NCBI GenBank assembly: GCA_964402975.1
Contig: CAYOEM010000002.1
Span: 248,001-312,000 of the forward strand
Source of the DNA: CAMDKS01 sp964402975
GTDB taxonomy: Bacteria; Bdellovibrionota_B; Oligoflexia; Oligoflexales; RGVZ01
Length of the DNA stretch: 64,000 bases
Direction of reading: 5' to 3'
In this document: in pieces, positions 7,892-17,793 of the stretch
How positions within the stretch are numbered: the first letter of the stretch is position 1
Layout of the letters: each line of letters begins with the position of its first letter
Made by a program: the position numbers and the translations under genes
The notes under the pieces: generated by a model
Seen by the model: the letters and a program-made list of their open reading frames with translations, nothing else
What the model was told of the DNA's origin: nothing
The model's database searches: none

Positions 7892-10327
7892 TTGGCAAGC
7901 CTGACACCAATCTTTACGTTCTTCGCCTGCTATATCACAGCGATCATCAGTGGCAGAATCACTACAGCAAGCGGATTTGCCCCTGTCATTTGGCCGCCCC
8001 TTGGTATTGCTATAGCAGGACTTGTCTTGGAAACCCGAAAAACGCTGCCGCTTGTCTTCCTCGCCGCAGCTCTCGGCAGCTACCACCCAACGACGCATAG
8101 CATGTGGCTTTCGCTATGGGTCGCCGCGTGCGAGGCCGGTAGTGCATTTTTTGGAGCACGAACTCTCAAACAACTAAAAACCTTTGATTGGACATTCAGC
8201 AATACAAAAAGCGTCTGGAATTTCATAATCAGAACCGTGATCCCCGCCTCGGTCATCACACCAATTATCGGAACGTCTTCCTTATACCTGGCCGGAAGCT
8301 TACATGGCGAGACGATCACTCAAAACCTCGTCACGTGGTGGCTTGGCCATGCTCTGGGAATTTTAATCTTCACGCCATTTGTTTTAATTGTTGCAAAAGA
8401 CGATATTACCTCAAACTTCAGAGGTAGAAAAACCGAATATGTCGTTTTAAACCTCATAGGAATTATCTTTTGTTTTTATCTCTTCGTTGACTTTCAACTA
8501 TTCACAGGCTGGATGCCGCATGTGTTCAGGCGCGTTTATATACTATTCCCAGTGACGCTTTGGGCTGCCTTACGTTTCGGCCCGGTAGGCATTTCTTTTC
8601 TACTCCTGGAAATCGCTGCCATGGCCACTTTCGGAGCTAGTCGATCCTCGGCCGTTTTCATCTCACCAAACACGCCAGAAACTTATAATTCCGCTCAGCT
8701 TTACATGGGATTTCTTGCAGTCACTGGATTACTAGTTGCCGCCCACTCCACACAGTCTAGACGTAACGAACTGCAGTTTCGTTCAATGTTTGAAATGGCA
8801 GGAGTACCTTCGACACTCGTGGATACATCTGGCAAGTTTAAACTGGTCAACGAACAATTCTGTCAGATGACAGGCTATACCCAGGCAGAACTAGCCACGA
8901 TGACATTCTCTGACATCACCCACCCCGAAGATGTTGAAGATAATATGCAGATATTCCAGCGTCTTGTTTCGCGAAAAGAACGCTCAGTGCACTTTGAAAA
9001 GCGATACATCATTAAAAATGGTGACGTTATATGGGTGCTCGTCGACGCAACTATTCTCAATCATCATGCGCACGCCGAAACGACTTGTATTGCAATAATT
9101 CAAGATATCACATCTAGAAAGCTGGCCACACTAGCCTCCGAAAACGCACAAAAAAAGGCTGAAGACGCAAACCTTGCCAAGTCGGAATTTCTTGCCTTTA
9201 TGAGTCATGAGATAAGAACGCCTTTGGGAGTCATTCTTGGTTTTGCTGAATTATTAAAAAATGAACACCTGGATCAAAAACTACGCTTTCAATTCACGAA
9301 CACGATTCACCGGAATGCTGTCGAACTAGGCTCTTTAATTGACGACGTGCTTGATCTCAGCAAAGTTGAAGCTGGAAGGCTTGATATTGCGCGGGACAAT
9401 GTCAATGTGACCGAGCTGATGCGAGACATCGAGTCCACATTCTCCGCTGCAACAAAAATTAAAGGAGTCGAATTAGATGTAGCCATAGCTGAAGACGTGC
9501 CATCATTTATTTACTCGGACCACAAACGCCTTCGTCAGATACTTATGAATATTGTGGGTAATGCCGTAAAATTCACTGAGCACGGAAGAATATTCATATA
9601 TGTGAATCGTGAGGCTGACACTGACAGCGGAGGAGACTACCTACGGTTCACCATCAGAGACACAGGCCTCGGAATAACGCCTATCCAAGCTCAAAGGCTA
9701 TTTCAACCCTTCATACAATCCCATGTAACAAATGCTAAAGAAACTGGCGGAACAGGGCTTGGACTTGTTCTTTCAAGGCGGCTTGCGAGACTTATGGGCG
9801 GTGATGTCATGTTGACAGAAAGTAAGCTAAATGTCGGAAGCACGTTTGTCGTCAAAATCGAATGCTACATGAATAACGAAAGCTCCCAGGCGATTCCGAG
9901 CGACAAAAAAACTGCCACAGAAGACGAAAATGCGGCACTTTCGAGGCTTGACGGACTACGCATACTCGTGGCCGAAGACACGCCGGATCAAGCACTTCTC
10001 ATAAAGTTCTTACTATCAGACCTTGGGGCACGCGTTGAAGTTACCGACAATGGAGCCACAGCCGTTGAAAAAAGTTTAAATAATAATTTTGATGTCGTGT
10101 TCATGGACATACAAATGCCAATTCTCGACGGCTTGAGCGCGACTCGCCTTCTACGTCGGCAACGTTTTCAAAAACCAATTATTGCTATTACAGCACAAGC
10201 GTTGCAGGAGGACCGCGATAAAGCACTTGCTGCCGGATGCAACCACCATCTGGCTAAGCCTTTTACCCAGGAGCGTCTTTTAGCTACAGTCCGAGACGTC
10301 TTATCAGCAACCGTCCCAACTACTTAA
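7892..10327 (+). CDS. Hybrid histidine kinase with MASE1 sensor, PAS, kinase and receiver domains
   Basis: 811 residues. Residues 1-285 form about eight membrane segments of MASE1 type (GRITTASGFAPVIWPPLGIA). A PAS domain spans roughly 292-410. The kinase core has phospho-accepting His439 in MSHEIRTP, an N box (NIVGNAVKFTEHG), DTGLGI and GGTGLGL. A receiver domain at about 690-805 has phospho-acceptor Asp739 (FMDIQMP) and Lys in HLAKPF. Translation appears to begin at TTG 7892, since a stop codon lies in frame 24 bp upstream and no ATG intervenes; this start is uncertain. No partner regulator is adjacent, so output is probably by phosphorelay to an unlinked protein. Confidence 0.93.
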   Translation: MASLTPIFTFFACYITAIISGRITTASGFAPVIWPPLGIAIAGLVLETRKTLPLVFLAAALGSYHPTTHSMWLSLWVAACEAGSAFFGARTLKQLKTFDWTFSNTKSVWNFIIRTVIPASVITPIIGTSSLYLAGSLHGETITQNLVTWWLGHALGILIFTPFVLIVAKDDITSNFRGRKTEYVVLNLIGIIFCFYLFVDFQLFTGWMPHVFRRVYILFPVTLWAALRFGPVGISFLLLEIAAMATFGASRSSAVFISPNTPETYNSAQLYMGFLAVTGLLVAAHSTQSRRNELQFRSMFEMAGVPSTLVDTSGKFKLVNEQFCQMTGYTQAELATMTFSDITHPEDVEDNMQIFQRLVSRKERSVHFEKRYIIKNGDVIWVLVDATILNHHAHAETTCIAIIQDITSRKLATLASENAQKKAEDANLAKSEFLAFMSHEIRTPLGVILGFAELLKNEHLDQKLRFQFTNTIHRNAVELGSLIDDVLDLSKVEAGRLDIARDNVNVTELMRDIESTFSAATKIKGVELDVAIAEDVPSFIYSDHKRLRQILMNIVGNAVKFTEHGRIFIYVNREADTDSGGDYLRFTIRDTGLGITPIQAQRLFQPFIQSHVTNAKETGGTGLGLVLSRRLARLMGGDVMLTESKLNVGSTFVVKIECYMNNESSQAIPSDKKTATEDENAALSRLDGLRILVAEDTPDQALLIKFLLSDLGARVEVTDNGATAVEKSLNNNFDVVFMDIQMPILDGLSATRLLRRQRFQKPIIAITAQALQEDRDKALAAGCNHHLAKPFTQERLLATVRDVLSATVPTT

Positions 10328-10365
10328 AACAATACATCCTAGTGAACGCTCCGCGCGCAGTCAAT

Positions 10366-11439
10366 CTATAGGTTAGCCAATTTTGAGACGCTGACACCAA
10401 CAAGTCTAATGGGCCGTGCGCCAGCTTCTGTCTTGTTTTGCAATAAATCCTTACAAACACTCGAGATCACATCTGCATCTTGTGTCTCAACTGATACAGA
10501 TCTTGATCGGGTGATTGACTGAAAGTTAGAATACTTAATTTTGAGAGTAATCGTACGTCCAGATCTCTTGGACCGAAGGAGTGACTTGGCTACCATGTGC
10601 GAAAGTTGATCGATCTTTGCCTCCAAAGCCTTCGTGTCCAACTCATCAGCAGAAAGTGTGTCCTCACGTCCATAGCTTTGTCGATCCCATGTCGTTACAA
10701 CCGGCCGATCATCGATGCCCTGAGCTGCGCGCCAAATCCAACGCCCCCAAGACCCAAGAACTGACTCCAATACACCTGGATCAACATTCCACAAATCACT
10801 ACATAATTTATATCCCGCATCAGCCAAACGTTTATCTGTTGCTGGACCAACTCCGTGAATTTTTCGAAGTGGCATGTTCTTCATAAACTCTCGGACCTGA
10901 TGAGGTTGCACGACCGTTAGACCATTTGGTTTATTCATATCAGAAGCAATCTTTGCAATGAGCTTATTGGGACCAACCCCCGCGCTACAAGTAAGACCTA
11001 GCTCTTTGGCGACAGCACTGCGAATCTCCTGAGCAATTTTTGTGGCAAACATGGTCGGATGATTTGTGACGTCTAGGTAAGCTTCATCCAGCGATAGTGG
11101 TTCGATTTTATCCGTGTAGCGTTCAAATATCTTGCGGACAGCCGAAGAAATTTCTTTATACCTCTCAAACCGAGGCGGAACAAAAATTCCTTGCGGACAA
11201 AGCCTTGCAGCATACGTGGTAGACATTGCAGACCTTACGCCAAACTTTCTAGCCTCGTAACTTGCCGTGCAAACAACACTTCTTGAACCAGGCTGGCCAC
11301 CGACAATCAGAGGTTTGCCGCGATACTCCGGCCGATCAAGCATTTCGACACTCGCATAGAAAGCGTCCATATCAATGTGAACGATCTTTCGTCCGCTCGC
11401 AGATCCTGACTGGCCACTATGTTCGAATGGTTGTTCCAT
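10366..11439 (-). CDS. dinB: DNA polymerase IV (Y-family)
   Basis: 357 residues. The catalytic carboxylates are Asp23 (IHIDMDAFYASVE) and Asp118-Glu119 (SLDEAYLD). The fingers and palm are followed by the helix-hairpin-helix thumb (GVGPATDKRLADAG) and the little-finger domain. It performs error-prone translesion synthesis. The C-terminus ends soon after the little finger, with no obvious beta-clamp motif tail. It lies convergent to the hybrid kinase gene and 48 bp downstream of the RNA methyltransferase gene on the same strand. Confidence 0.95.
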   Translation of the reverse strand: MEQPFEHSGQSGSASGRKIVHIDMDAFYASVEMLDRPEYRGKPLIVGGQPGSRSVVCTASYEARKFGVRSAMSTTYAARLCPQGIFVPPRFERYKEISSAVRKIFERYTDKIEPLSLDEAYLDVTNHPTMFATKIAQEIRSAVAKELGLTCSAGVGPNKLIAKIASDMNKPNGLTVVQPHQVREFMKNMPLRKIHGVGPATDKRLADAGYKLCSDLWNVDPGVLESVLGSWGRWIWRAAQGIDDRPVVTTWDRQSYGREDTLSADELDTKALEAKIDQLSHMVAKSLLRSKRSGRTITLKIKYSNFQSITRSRSVSVETQDADVISSVCKDLLQNKTEAGARPIRLVGVSVSKLANL

Positions 11440-11487
11440 AGGGGTAGAATACCATACAAATTTACGGCTTTCCAGCTTGATGCAACG

Positions 11488-12777
11488 TCAAGACATGCCG
11501 AAAACCACGAGGCGAACGTCAATGCCGCCGTGGGTGAAGTGTCTGGTTTTGTTTTTTAGAGGCTTAATAGCACTTAAGAATGTGCGCCATGACGCTTCAT
11601 CACCGCACAGCACAAAACCAAAGACCTTACGTTTCTGGCTCATTTCATGAATCACACGGCCCAGCCTTTTATAGATCGCTTGGCCCCCACTCTTCTTGGC
11701 TAGCCGGTCCCCGTAGGGCGGGTTCAAAGCTAAGAACACCTCTTTTGACTCAGAATCCAGCTCGCTCGGGTTTGTCAAAAAATCATTCGACTGACTAGTC
11801 ACGTCCAAAACCATCTGACCGCTATCGAAATCTTCGGAAGGGGCAGCAAGGTCAGTGAACCTTTCTTCAAAACCAGCAATATTTTTATCTAACGCTTTGC
11901 AAGCAGCTGGATCGGTGTCGCCAAACCGCACTTTTAGATTTGCAGGCGTGCACGACAATCGGATCCTCTTTCGAATGACATCCAGCGTTTTCACCGGATG
12001 AAATGAAAACGATTCAAAAGAATAAATTTTGCGAAAAAAACCGGGCGCTAGATTCGTTACTTGGCTAATCCCCTCAAACCCAAGCGTACCTGTGCCGGCA
12101 AATGGCACCACAAGCGGACATTCACCATTTAGCAAGTCCTTACGTAACCCGTGCCCAATCTCATCAATTGACCAGATGAAACACGCTGCCGCAAGATGCT
12201 CGGCCAAAGGTGCTTTAGCACCCGACAAAACTTCTTTGTATCCACGCTTAAATAGCGGATCACCGGCCATGCTGACAAAAACTTGCGTTCGATTTTTTTG
12301 AGAGTCGATTCGAATACGGTGGTCTTGGGCTGTTGATTCCCCGGATGCCAACACCGTCACACCGTTTTTATGAAGATAAGCCGCGACTTTCTCGCGAACC
12401 GTCTTCGCGGTTCCGATCACTGGGTGCGATACGGTAACTGCAAGATTAACCTTTACACGCGTCGAGTTCTTCCAGAGATCAACAAGATTGGCTTTATCTA
12501 AAAAATCACTCCAACCATCTCTCGATGTAACGCGCCCACTATGAAGCAGCCACTCCACATCGTGCGCCGTGGATAAACGTAGCACCAGCTCCATGGCTTG
12601 CCGGTAATCACACTCACTGACAGAGAGAATACCTTGACGAACTTCTAATTGAGGTTTGAATTTATAAGCTTGCAGGGGACTTTCTAAAATCCGGGCTACG
12701 TCCTTTTTACAAACATCAAGCCAACCCGGAGCCGGTCTAACAATAAAACGCTGAGGTTTGGCCAAAAACCGGGTCAT
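11488..12777 (-). CDS. THUMP-domain class I RNA methyltransferase (RlmL/Trm14-like)
   Basis: 429 residues. An N-terminal ferredoxin/THUMP region (about 1-170) is followed by a SAM-dependent methyltransferase domain with PFAGTGTLGFEG and the amino-methylating motif NPPYGDR. This is the layout of enzymes making N2-methylguanosine in rRNA or tRNA. The C-terminal RlmK half of enterobacterial RlmKL is absent, as in many other bacteria. The exact target nucleotide cannot be told from sequence. Confidence 0.88.
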   Translation of the reverse strand: MTRFLAKPQRFIVRPAPGWLDVCKKDVARILESPLQAYKFKPQLEVRQGILSVSECDYRQAMELVLRLSTAHDVEWLLHSGRVTSRDGWSDFLDKANLVDLWKNSTRVKVNLAVTVSHPVIGTAKTVREKVAAYLHKNGVTVLASGESTAQDHRIRIDSQKNRTQVFVSMAGDPLFKRGYKEVLSGAKAPLAEHLAAACFIWSIDEIGHGLRKDLLNGECPLVVPFAGTGTLGFEGISQVTNLAPGFFRKIYSFESFSFHPVKTLDVIRKRIRLSCTPANLKVRFGDTDPAACKALDKNIAGFEERFTDLAAPSEDFDSGQMVLDVTSQSNDFLTNPSELDSESKEVFLALNPPYGDRLAKKSGGQAIYKRLGRVIHEMSQKRKVFGFVLCGDEASWRTFLSAIKPLKNKTRHFTHGGIDVRLVVFGMS

Positions 12778-13069
12778 AGAGAATAGGAAACCTGCTATTG
12801 CGAAGCCCGTTACACTCGAGTCAACTGGGCTGAGTTATCATAGGTTTAACCATATCACTACCATTCGCTTTTCACATGAGTAGCCCCCGGGCTGCACTCC
12901 AAATAGGCAGCCGCCTGCCAAAATGCTCCACGAATATGAAAAAAAAGCAGATCAAGTACTTTATAACGCCCACAAATGTGCGTGGTTGTTGCATTTTTTA
13001 AGTTGCTGAGTACTCTTTTGGGGAGTGAAAACTGACGTTTTTTGAAATAAATCCTTGGAGATTCCTGAC

Positions 13070-13498
13070 ATGACACAATTGACCTTCTCGATCATTAAAC
13101 CAGACGCCGTCGAGCGCAACCTTGTCGGCAAGATTGTTTCTCGCTTTGAGGAGGAGGGACTTAAGGTAGTTGCGATGGAAATGCGTCATCTGGCTCGCCA
13201 TGAAGCCGAAGGATTCTACGCAGAACACAAAGCCAGACCTTTTTTTGGTGAACTGTGTGACTTTATGACAAGAAGTCCCGTGGTTCTCATGGTACTTGAG
13301 GGCCCAGATGCCGTAGCCAAAAACCGCAAAATCATGGGTGCAACCAATCCAGCCAATGCCGAGCCTGGAACGATTCGCAAGATGTTTGCAAAGTCGGTCG
13401 GAGAAAACAGCGTCCATGGTTCAGACAGCCCGGAAAGTGCGGCCCGAGAAGTCGCTTACTTCTTCCGCGGCATCAGCATCTATTCTTCGCGCAAGTAA
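13070..13498 (+). CDS. ndk: Nucleoside diphosphate kinase
   Basis: 142 residues from the ATG at 13070, which has GGAG 9 bp upstream; a TTG-started extension from 13055 is less likely. It shows TFSIIKPDAVERN at the N-terminus, the Kpn loop region, and the active-site histidine in NSVHGSDS. It transfers the gamma phosphate between nucleoside triphosphates in the cytoplasm. The gene stands alone, with a long GC-rich hairpin downstream. Confidence 0.97.
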   Translation: MTQLTFSIIKPDAVERNLVGKIVSRFEEEGLKVVAMEMRHLARHEAEGFYAEHKARPFFGELCDFMTRSPVVLMVLEGPDAVAKNRKIMGATNPANAEPGTIRKMFAKSVGENSVHGSDSPESAAREVAYFFRGISIYSSRK

Positions 13499-13522
13499 AT
13501 AGCATAAGCCATTGGAATACCG

Positions 13523-13564
13523 ATCCACGACAACGGGCGAGCCAAGAGGGCTCGCCTAGTGGAT
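13523..13564 (+). other. Two-part hairpin between ndk and tex
   Basis: Outer arms ATCCAC (13523-13528) and GTGGAT (13559-13564) and inner arms GGCGAGCC (13536-13543) and GGCTCGCC (13549-13556) form an interrupted hairpin with a 5-nt loop. No T tract follows, so it may be a Rho-dependent or RNA-stability element rather than a standard terminator. Confidence 0.45.
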
Positions 13565-13608
13565 GGGGCTACTAAATTCAACGTAACGAGAACACGGATT
13601 TTTTCACG

Positions 13609-16062
13609 ATGAACAACATGATCGACATCTTAAAACAACTGGCCACTGAGCTTAAACTTCAACCCCACCAGGTCAACAACACGATTAAACTTCTGGTTGA
13701 GGAAGAGTGCACGATTCCTTTCATTGCCCGCTACCGCAAAGAGATGACGGGTTCTATGGACGAAGTTCAGATAAGAGATTTACGAGACCGCTACGTCTAC
13801 CTCGTCGAACTTGAAACCAATAAAGAAAAATACCTGAAAGTCGTCGAAGAATTCTGCCAAAAGAATCCTGCTTACCAAGGCAAGTTCCCAGAACTCAAAA
13901 AGAAGTTTATTGCCTGTAAAAGTAAACAAGAGCTTGAGGATTTATACCTGCCATTCAAGCCAAAACGTCGCACAAAAGCCCAAATTGCCAAGGAAAAAGG
14001 CCTGGAACCCTTACTTGAGTCGATCCTGGCGGGTCGCGCTAGCCTTAATGATTTGCAGGCACTCGCTGTGAAATACATCACTCCCGCTGACTCCACTGTC
14101 GATCCTTCCCTAAAGGTCGCGAATTCTGACGCAGCACTAACCGGTGCTGGGGATATACTGGCGGAACGGATCAGCGAAATGGCCGAGCTTCGCGCACTAG
14201 CGCGCACGATCTCTTTTGATAGCGGCGTGCTGGCCTCCAAAAAGCAAGAAGGCGGAGTCGCTGCTGAGCCATCTGAGTCGGAGAAGGCAGAAACCATCAA
14301 ACCAGGAAGTCGCCCTAAGAAAGGCGAGGCACATAAATACGAAAACTATTTTGATTTCCGCGAATCAGTCAAATCCTGTCCAAGCCACAGAGTTATGGCG
14401 ATCCGCCGAGGCGAAGCTGAGAAGGTCCTTCGAGTTTCAATTGATGTGGACAGCCAAAAAATATTGGATGAACTCAACAAGTCGATCATTCGCAGTGCGC
14501 CAACATCACCGACCGTAGCAACATGGATGACCCAAATCGTCGAGGAGAGTTACCGCAGGCTTATTGCTCCGTCAATTGAGACTGAACTACGCCTTGAGCT
14601 GAAAAATCGTGCGGAATCTGACTCCATCAAGGTATTCTCCAAAAACCTGGAAAATCTTCTGCTACTGCCGCCCATCCCCCAAAAAATTGTCATGGGTGTT
14701 GACCCAGGGATTAGAACCGGATCAAAAATAGCTGTCGTCAGCGAGACTGGGGCTCTATTATTCAATACGACCGTTTATCCGGACTTCAGACCTGATGCCA
14801 CTTTGGATACGCCTAAAACGCGCCAAACCAAGGATATTATCGTAAACACAATCAAGGCGCACAAAGTCCAGTACATCGCCATCGGAAACGGCACCGCATC
14901 GCGCGAGATCGACCGTATCATTAGAGAATGTCTGAAAGATGCTAATTTAAACGACGTCAAACGACTTATCGTGAATGAATCAGGTGCTTCCGTCTACTCC
15001 GCTGACGAGATCGCCCGCGAAGAATTCCCAGATTTGGACGCCACCATTCGCTCAGCAATATCTATTGCTCGAAGGTTGCAAGACCCATTAGCGGAGTTAG
15101 TGAAAATTGACCCACGCTCCATTGGTGTTGGTCAGTATCAGCATGATGTCAACGTCACAAAACTCAAACTGTCTTTGGAAGACGTTGTTGAATCCTGCGT
15201 AAACAAAGTTGGAGTCAACCTGAATACTGCCTCCTACAAACTTTTGGGCTACGTTTCAGGCATTGGTGGATCGCTTGCAAAGTCAATCGTCGGGTACCGC
15301 GACAAGCATGGCCGCTTCTCATCACGTAGCGAGATCATGAAGGTTCCGGGATTTGGCCCCAAGGCGTTTGAACAGGCCGCTGGATTTTTACGGGTGCCAG
15401 AGTCAAAAAATCCTCTAGATAACTCCGCGGTCCACCCGGAGCGCTACGGTATCGTCGAGCAGATCGCAAAAGACTTGGGTTCGAGCATCTCTGACCTAGT
15501 TGGCAAAAGAGTTGCTGTCGACGCCATCGCACTTGAAAAGTACGTCAGTGACAATATCGGTCTTCCTACTCTTCGTGATATCGCCTCTGAACTTATCAAG
15601 CCTGGCCGAGACCCACGCGAAGACGGTATTCGTCTAGCCTATTCAGACGATGTGGCAGAGATTGAAGATCTTAGGCCTGGCATGGTTCTGCAGGGCACCG
15701 TCACCAACGTCACGAATTTTGGTGCATTTGTGGATATTGGCGTCCATCAAGACGGGCTGGTGCATATCTCGGAGCTATCTGATCAATTCGTTTCAGATCC
15801 TAGCAGTGTTGTCGCGGTTGGTGACGTCTTGTCTGTGCGAGTCCTCGATGTAGACAAGGTAAAACGCCGGATCAGCCTATCGGCAAAAACGCCATCGAAG
15901 ACGTCGTCAGCCCCAGGTAAGTCGCCTGCTGCTCAGCCAACCGTTTCCACTGCAAAATCATCGCGACCTTCACCGCAGAAGCCACCGAGTCAGGGTGGTC
16001 GATCACAGCCCGAAAAGAGTTACGGCTTTAATGACCTGCTCTCTAAATTTGGTCGCAACTAA
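13609..16062 (+). CDS. tex: Tex-family RNA-binding transcription accessory protein
   Basis: 817 residues in the standard Tex order. An N-terminal helical region (EECTIPFIARYRKE) is followed by a YqgF/RNase H-like domain (VMGVDPGIRTGSKIA), two helix-hairpin-helix segments (GIGGSLAKSIVGYRDKHG and VPGFGPKAFEQAAG), and an S1 RNA-binding domain (GTVTNVTNFGAFVDIG...VHISELSD). The final 60 residues are a Ser/Pro/Lys-rich tail ending in SYGFNDLLSKFGRN. Tex is the bacterial relative of Spt6. A hairpin terminator follows. Confidence 0.96.
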   Translation: MNNMIDILKQLATELKLQPHQVNNTIKLLVEEECTIPFIARYRKEMTGSMDEVQIRDLRDRYVYLVELETNKEKYLKVVEEFCQKNPAYQGKFPELKKKFIACKSKQELEDLYLPFKPKRRTKAQIAKEKGLEPLLESILAGRASLNDLQALAVKYITPADSTVDPSLKVANSDAALTGAGDILAERISEMAELRALARTISFDSGVLASKKQEGGVAAEPSESEKAETIKPGSRPKKGEAHKYENYFDFRESVKSCPSHRVMAIRRGEAEKVLRVSIDVDSQKILDELNKSIIRSAPTSPTVATWMTQIVEESYRRLIAPSIETELRLELKNRAESDSIKVFSKNLENLLLLPPIPQKIVMGVDPGIRTGSKIAVVSETGALLFNTTVYPDFRPDATLDTPKTRQTKDIIVNTIKAHKVQYIAIGNGTASREIDRIIRECLKDANLNDVKRLIVNESGASVYSADEIAREEFPDLDATIRSAISIARRLQDPLAELVKIDPRSIGVGQYQHDVNVTKLKLSLEDVVESCVNKVGVNLNTASYKLLGYVSGIGGSLAKSIVGYRDKHGRFSSRSEIMKVPGFGPKAFEQAAGFLRVPESKNPLDNSAVHPERYGIVEQIAKDLGSSISDLVGKRVAVDAIALEKYVSDNIGLPTLRDIASELIKPGRDPREDGIRLAYSDDVAEIEDLRPGMVLQGTVTNVTNFGAFVDIGVHQDGLVHISELSDQFVSDPSSVVAVGDVLSVRVLDVDKVKRRISLSAKTPSKTSSAPGKSPAAQPTVSTAKSSRPSPQKPPSQGGRSQPEKSYGFNDLLSKFGRN

Positions 16063-16145
16063 TATTTGATCTCAGCGTGGCCTCCCTGCGGCCACTTGCC
16101 TGAGCAGCCGTAAGATATTCTTATTTTTGATGTAATTTGATTAAA

Positions 16146-16193
16146 CAGGGTGTCTGGCTATTAGACAGCAGACGCCCTGACGCTCGTTTTTTT
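16146..16193 (+). terminator. Terminator downstream of tex
   Basis: CAGGGTGTCTG (16146-16156) pairs with CAGACGCCCTG (16169-16179), 11 bp with one G-U pair and a 12-nt loop. A run of seven T follows eight bases later. Confidence 0.65.
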
Positions 16194-16323
16194 CAATGCA
16201 ATTACAGCGTGTTACGCCCCTCAGCACTCTGGCACAAAACTTGAACCAACTCCGATGGTTTATCTATTTTCGCTGCCCAAGAATCCTGGTCGTTCTGAGT
16301 TAAGACTCTAGAGGAATGCGAGC

Positions 16324-17622
16324 ATGAACGCGGAAAAGAAACATTCTTTGTTTTCCCAAGGTGTACTTTTGACTTTGACAGCCCTACTTGCCGGTTGCTC
16401 AAACGACACCAGTGACGTTCAGCCCGGTTTAAGACCAGCTATTAATAGCACTCTGTCATCCATCACCATTCCTATGCCTGCAAGTCTGAAGCCCTTTCTC
16501 GGTCCGGACAAGATTGATAGTCTTCATTTGAAAGTCTCTCCCAGGCTTTGCACGTCCGATGTCGTCGGAACAACAGTCGACCGGTTTGTTCCCAATTTCG
16601 TATCAAGTTCTGAAACCATCGCGAGCACCAGACTCAAGAAAGGGTGCTCCTACGCACTTTCGTTATCCTTTGGTCGGGCCAACGCAGGTACGAATGGATT
16701 TGAAAAAATATATCTAACCAATGATACGTCAGAGACCCTCACGTCGATCGAGATCACGAAATCAAGTTCAGAAAAAGTGAACGTGCTGGTGCGCCTCTAT
16801 CCAACAAATGACGGCAAGGCAGAGCTTGGTTTGCCGGGAGATCCTATTGGCATAGATGCCACCAACGATGGCAACCCTAGCCCGATTACTGGTGATCAGA
16901 CTGACCTCTGGCCAACATCACCCTCTGGAAATCAAAACCAGCAAACGCTCGCTCTAAACTGGAAGGTTGTGCTCATGGCTAGTGATCAAGGCAATACTAG
17001 TGCTTGGATCCCAGCATTTGATAACGCACGAAATGCCATACGAGAGTTTTTCGTGAGCCGAGGAATCAGTTTCTCAAACATTCGTCAACTGTCTCTGAAA
17101 CCTCAGCATCAAAATCAACAAGTCCAGGCCGCATCGATTCAGAGCTTCACATCGACCGTGTCCAGCTTAAACGCCGTAGGTGGAAATGACGCATGCCTCG
17201 TGCATCTCACCTCTCACGGCTCAAGGGATGGATTCAACATCGGAAGTAGCCGCCTATCGCCAAGCGCGTTCGGATCCGCCCTCGATAAGGGATGCGGAAG
17301 TAGACCCACCGTGGTTTTGGTATCAGCATGCTACTCCGGTCTATATACCCTCGACTCCTCTAATCTTAAGAAGCCAAATCGCGTTATTCTCACAGCGGCA
17401 CGTAGTGATAGGACGTCTTTTGGTTGCAGCTCTGAGCACCAATACACATATTGGGATAGCTGCTTGATCGAGAATCTAACGCAGTCATCGACTTTCAAGG
17501 ACCTAGCTGGCCGAATCCAAGCTTGTATTTCAAGAAAAGAAGCAGGCATGTCGACCCCTTCAATGCCTCAGACTTTTATTGGGTCTGAGGTTGAGAATCT
17601 CAAAATTCCTGGTGCTTCGTAG
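16324..17622 (+). CDS. Lipoprotein with C13 (legumain/caspase-like) cysteine peptidase domain
   Basis: 432 residues. The signal peptide ends in lipobox LLAGC (Cys25). Residues 30-205 are a Ser/Thr-rich, beta-type region of unknown fold. The C-terminal 225 residues match the peptidase C13 pattern: HLTSHGSRDG with catalytic His298, and VVLVSACYSG with catalytic Cys336, followed by ILTAARSDRTSFGCSSE, a stretch typical of bacterial C13 proteins. Legumain-type enzymes cut after Asn or Asp, but the specificity here is unknown. Predicted to sit on the outer or inner membrane facing the periplasm or outside. The gene stands alone. Confidence 0.85.
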   Translation: MNAEKKHSLFSQGVLLTLTALLAGCSNDTSDVQPGLRPAINSTLSSITIPMPASLKPFLGPDKIDSLHLKVSPRLCTSDVVGTTVDRFVPNFVSSSETIASTRLKKGCSYALSLSFGRANAGTNGFEKIYLTNDTSETLTSIEITKSSSEKVNVLVRLYPTNDGKAELGLPGDPIGIDATNDGNPSPITGDQTDLWPTSPSGNQNQQTLALNWKVVLMASDQGNTSAWIPAFDNARNAIREFFVSRGISFSNIRQLSLKPQHQNQQVQAASIQSFTSTVSSLNAVGGNDACLVHLTSHGSRDGFNIGSSRLSPSAFGSALDKGCGSRPTVVLVSACYSGLYTLDSSNLKKPNRVILTAARSDRTSFGCSSEHQYTYWDSCLIENLTQSSTFKDLAGRIQACISRKEAGMSTPSMPQTFIGSEVENLKIPGAS

Positions 17623-17793
17623 TTTTTTTAAGTTATAAAATTCGGCTTTAAGTCCGATAAGCGATGGCGCGATCGCCACGAGTCCTTGATGCAAAGTTTC
17701 ATGACTAACAGACATAGCGCTGTGGCGTAGCTGTCCGCCACGCAAATCGTATAACTTGGCATTCCTGATAAGAACGCCCTCCCAAGCGCCCCG

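Noticed and set aside
12890..12930. GGCTGC/GCAGCC hairpin before ndk
   Set aside because: Short 6-bp stem with no T tract and no link to a gene end; probably chance.
13872..14300. 142-codon minus-strand frame inside tex
   Set aside because: Antisense shadow of a conserved gene; no ribosome site or motif.
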